Shown: in pieces, positions 59,624 through 64,000 of the stretch
Layout of the letters: the number at the start of each line of letters is the position of its first letter
Position numbering within the stretch: the stretch's first letter is position 1
DNA from: Nymphaea colorata
Lineage: Eukaryota > Streptophyta > Magnoliopsida > Nymphaeales > Nymphaeaceae
DNA length: 64,000 bases
Reading direction: 5' to 3'
Assembly: GCF_008831285.2 (NCBI RefSeq)
Contig: NC_045138.2
Location: 12,290,571-12,354,570, forward strand
The notes under the pieces: model-generated
What the model was told of the DNA's origin: nothing
Databases searched by the model: none
What the model saw: the letters and a program-made list of their open reading frames with translations, nothing else
Made by a program: the position numbers and the translations under genes

Positions 59624-62600
59624 TCCACCCCAATAAGTTGGTCTAGCCATTGGCTGCTCTTCAGGGCTACTGCGTAGAGGGATAATGTCACCATGATGGC
59701 TAGGATATGTAGGGTTAGACAACTTACAAAACATGACATGCACAAATAGAGAGCTCTAATGTAATGGGGGCCTAAAATGGAGATTAAAATCAGAAAAGGG
59801 GACAAGTTATGTAAGCATCAATAGGGGCCTAAAATAACTCCCAAACTGAGAGGGAATTTATGTAACCCAAGTTATGTAAGCATGGATGATTATCTCTCAA
59901 TTATTGGTCCTAATGCATATAAGAAATGTACTTATTATTATATGAGGCACCTAGAAGGCTGTATGGCTTGGACGATACTCAGAACTTAGACATTTAGAGC
60001 ACATGCTCTAGTAAAGACAAAGACAAGTCTTACCACGGTCATCACATTTATTTACATGAATGTTTTTTAACTTTGTATATAGACTACTCAGAATGGGGAA
60101 AAAACAAATATATGTACTTGCCATTGTTCTCTCATGTGGGAATTTGAGAGACTGGACCCAACTTGTCAGTACAACGTTTGACTATTCTTCACACACTTAG
60201 CAAGGTCATTAGACCAAAATTACACGTGGTATTCTAGATCTTAAGAACTATTTGTTGTGCTATTCTTAAATGCATGACAAGCAAACATGCCTTGAATTTT
60301 GAAAAGGTGCTTGTTTTGAAATAAAAATGAATCATTAGGGATAGGATTGTGAACCAGGAAAACTCAAACTAAGACTTGGTTCATATTTAGCTCATCATTG
60401 ATCAGTTCAACCGAGCCTAAGCTTGCATGTATGCATGCAACTAGATTGGAGATCTGAGAGGCAACTACTTTTTAGGCACTCTTGATTAAGCTCATGGATT
60501 CACATTGTCATGATTGATCCTAGTCAAAGACTTGGGATGGATTCATTAGGTTTTTAGTGTTGCAGTCTTTAATACTATGTCTACATTACGCATTGGAGTG
60601 GGTTTCTAGGGGTATGTTAAAGATACCTAATTCTATGTCTTAGGAATTCAATATAGGGTTATAGGGCCACCTAGGCTAAACCCTAGTAGACATACAATCC
60701 ACCATAAGATGAGTCATTTTCATTATGTGGGTATTTCCAAGACTAGTGACTAGAGAATTAGAGTATTTCGTACAGATTGCTTCATCCGGTCTATAAGGTG
60801 TTGGCATTGTAGGTCCCACTCAAACATGATGCCCTTCCTACAGAGCTGGTTAAATGGTTTGCATCTAAGAGCTAGGCTAGAAATAAATCTTCCTGCTTGT
60901 GTCCCCTATTGTAGACTATGCAATTCCTTTATATTGGTTGGGGCTGGAATGACAATAATGGCCTTTACTTTTGTTGAATCTACCTCACTCCCCTTGAAAG
61001 GAGAGGAAGGCATAACTGACCTTCATGACTTAGCCTAGAGAGAGGAAAGCAGACCTTGTCTAGGAAAAGATGAAATGGCCTATACTAAAGCATGGTTAAG
61101 GAATTAAACTATCCAAAGTACAGAAATTACACTACCCCAAGGCAGAAGGAAAACTTGTGCTAAACATGTTATGCATGAAAATACCTTAGGAATGCCTCTA
61201 AGAAAGTAGAAAAAAAAAACAAAAGGAAAAAAATTACCTTACCAGCTGACTGGACTAGACTTGGACATCAACCCCAACCTGACTCACTTAGGCCTTCCTT
61301 CGTTAGAAGACTTGGTTAAGCGCTGCTACAACGCCTAGGGTAGACTTAAAGGGAAGATAGTTTTGGCTTAAAGTGCTTTTTTACTAGAGACCAAGCAAGT
61401 ACACCACTAGGGGAAGAGTTTTCTCCACTTGCTTCCCTATTTTCTAGGTGTAAAGTGCCATGGAATTTGGTGCCTTGGCCTTTATCCAAATTTGCCTGTT
61501 TTTGGCTCTTAAGGGAAGTAAAAACTTCATAACAACAGATATGGGACTAAACTTTAATGCTTAAACCCCTCCTTCTCCTCCTTTTGACATTTTGTATATG
61601 ATTATGTATGGAAACAAGATTTGAGGCTTGAAAATTGATCTATACAAATAGTAGAAGAGTTTTACAAAGTCTATCGACTATGCACAAATGAGAGAAATTG
61701 GGGAGAATATAGTGCAGAAACCATAGTATGTATGACTTATAATGCTCATATAATTGGCAGCATGAATGAATGTTTGGACTCAATGTATTTAGACCTTGGA
61801 TTGAGATCTGAATCTGAGATCTATGGCATGATTTGGATCTGGAAAAACTTCTAGAGGGTTGATCTTGGATTACGATAATCAATATGGATCGGACACCTGA
61901 AGTGAATATAGAATTTGATATAAAGATTTGAATTGAAGATCTAGAAATAGATTTGTCCTAGCCAGGCTCAACTAGAGTTGGGTTCAGACATATTGAGTTC
62001 AAAGTACCCTAGGCTAAGTCGGGTTCTGGGTTCAGTCTAGACTGGGATAGACACAAGATTCTACTGAGCAGGTCAGCCTGGATCAATTCTAAGTCCCTAA
62101 GTTAATGCATGACCTCTATTTAAGTGCATAAAAAATAATACTTAGGTTTATGTAGAAAAAATGCATTCATTAAAAATGGACAATTTATCATTAGCACAAA
62201 AATTGGGTTCTATCTGTCATGTGGGCAGACTAACCACACCCCATTATGAATTAGGTGAAGTTGTAGGCATATGTCAAATTCCAAGTCAAAATTCCATCGT
62301 TTGACTATTAAAAAAATGCTTCCTTTTAAATCACTCACATGTAAATGACTTATTTTAGAGTGATCACGAAAGGCAATATGGCAAAACATGCTTTAGGGCA
62401 TGCCAGCGCAAACTGAACATAGAAATACTCTGGTGAAGTGTATTTGATTGCAAATCAGTGAAGAAACTAGAAAGGGGACATTAGGATTGATCAAAAGTTG
62501 AGCTGCTCACTGACTGACATGTTTGGAACTAGACACTTTTAGTAAATCAATGGAAAGACAATTGAGCTCCATCTAGGATGAGTGAGCTTGAACTGAGCTA

Positions 62601-62650
62601 AAAACGTAGGTCCAGCATTGAAAAATGCGATCACAGCTTTGTGTGAGCTC
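59624..62650 (-). repeat. LTR-like block E2 (minus), right flank of element A
   Basis: Non-coding, matches E1 in order and lacks some of its length. Near 59,690 the minus strand reads CCATCA then TGGTGACATTATCCC, which could be an LTR end followed by a degenerate Arg-tRNA-type primer site. If so, E2 is the 5' LTR of element C. The LTR start seen in E1 is missing; the block fades into AGAGAGAG at about 62,652. Confidence 0.45.
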
Positions 62651-64000
62651 AGAGAGAGAGAGAGATCACCCAAAACTCAACTCAACTTTACAAATAAACT
62701 TCCACCTCCAACAAGAAGTTGGAGGAGAACAAAGGCCCAATCAAAAGATTGGGGGGATATGTTAAGCACAAAGCAAAAGAAGCTAAAATTTAACAACCCG
62801 AAACATGAGCCATTGAGCACACCAAAAGAGAACCAAGAAGAAAGGCCACAGTTAAGAAAGGAGCCCAGGAACCCAGCCACCAAGCAACCAAAACACACAC
62901 ACACAGAGTTCTACATAAAGATTGAATTTATAATTATTTGAAAATGTGATCTTAATGATTTCCTTTTGCTCATTATCTTGATTAACATACAATGCATATC
63001 GAAGAAATTCTTCAAAAATGGATGACCGACATTTTTGGAAAAAAAGTTTATTTACGGAACAATAATCAATTTTCAGAGAAGAAATTTTACTCTCTCTCTC
63101 TCTCTCTCCCGCCCCACACCCCCCCACCCCCCCCACCCCATCTCAGCGAACATGTCTCCTGATTCCTTTCTTTAGTTTTTTAGCTAGTTTGGATGAATTA
63201 AGTTTAGTAGAAAATTTAGCTTCCAAAATACTTCTATTCCTCAACTGTAGTTAGTTTTCATAATCTGAATATACGGCTTCTTATGCTTTTCTTCACCTAA
63301 CATGTATATGCATCTAGTTGCATATGTTGTGTGCAAGTGTGTACAATGGTGAATTTGATGTACTTGGCTAAAAGGCTGGTTTTAAGATGCTCAAAGTAAA
63401 GGATGTAGGAAGTTTAATAATTGAGGTGTTTAGGCAGAAGAGAAAACCAATCTAGCACGAGAGAGAAAGACGGGAGTACCGAAAGAGAGAGCAGGGGGAG
63501 GTGTCACATTTACTTTTAAAGGATCGAGTTCCGCTCACCAAGGTCGTGCATGCAACAGATATGCACCAAAAAAAAAAAGGGAGGAGGGAGTTTGGGTATT
63601 TTGATCACGTTTGAAAAGGAAGTATCATATCTTCTTGCGAGTTTTATCTTTTTCACTACTTTCTTTTGCCTTTATAGGAAGTTTCCTTTTTTACTGGTAA
63701 GAGGTATTCTGGCCACCACATACTTCCGTTCATATCTTCTTTTGTGCACATTGGTGTGCACATAACCAGCCTGCTTTAATATGCGTATTACGCGTTAAGT
63801 AAAGGAACGGGTATCGTATTCAGGTTGCTTTAAAAATATGTCACCGAGTTTCATACCGAGATCTCCTTAATTGCTCAAGGATGTTATTCATCTTACAATT
63901 GGGAACCAGCTTTGCTTGTTTGTCGATTAATGCCCCTTAATTAATCAAACCATAACTTGCTAATAAATGGGTATCTTACCATAGCAAATTTCCAATACAT
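62651..64000. other. Intergenic DNA with microsatellites
   Basis: (AG)n at 62,652-62,664, an A/C-rich segment to 62,910, (TC)n at about 63,090-63,107 and the C-rich tract described separately. No gene is recognised; open frames at 62,618-62,941 and 63,550-63,765 show no domain. Confidence 0.5.
63108..63139 (-). repeat. Potential G-quadruplex tract
   Basis: The plus strand has five C runs of 3 to 8 separated by one to three bases; the minus strand therefore has five G runs with short loops, a strong G4-type pattern. Confidence 0.75.

Noticed and set aside
59498-59743. Proline-rich minus-strand frame at the right edge of element A
   Set aside because: It crosses the junction between LTR3 and block E2, so it cannot be an original gene; no domain in either part.

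Overview
The window is nuclear DNA of a flowering plant. Evidence: a spliced gene with GT-AG introns, AT-rich intergenic DNA, Ty1/copia and Ty3/gypsy retrotransposons with plant-type leaders, and MITE-like fragments. The species cannot be read from the sequence. I see no bacterial-type genes, rRNA, tRNA or CRISPR array. All similarity statements are by eye; no alignment or database search was run.

Layout. 1-6,448: intergenic DNA with a probable LTR remnant (1-942), a GC-rich patch with a TACCGGTA inverted repeat, and two MITE-like elements. 6,449-9,782 (minus): the only convincing host gene, six exons encoding a predicted 409-residue basic protein of unknown function, with a TATA box near 10,156. 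11,670-16,713: a decayed Ty1/copia element (plus) whose 3' LTR is cut off. 16,714-18,457: an inverted, truncated copy of the same LTR that flanks element A. 18,458-22,547: no recognisable gene.

22,548-63,000 is a nest of old Ty3/gypsy elements of Tat/Ogre type. The clearest, element A (44,370-59,623, plus), has two 3.3-kb LTRs, a primer-binding site, an extra ORF before gag, gag, protease, reverse transcriptase, two RNase H domains, integrase, a short tandem array and a polypurine tract. It is broken by stops and frameshifts. A second Tat element (C) lies on the minus strand (gag 43.8-42.9 kb, RT to integrase 39.2-34.8 kb). It appears to have been split by A and by an LTR-like block B2 (39.2-42.8 kb). 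Diverged LTR-like blocks B1, B2, E0, E1 and E2 fill most of the rest.

Most interesting: a likely leader intron in element A, from a donor kept in all three LTR copies to a strong acceptor just before the first ORF; LTR-internal tandem repeats and a CpG-rich block that differ between the two LTRs of one element; minisatellites placed just before polypurine tracts in two elements; a 1,139-bp tandem duplication inside a dead integrase; and a TPX2-like Aurora-binding motif at the N-terminus of the host gene product.
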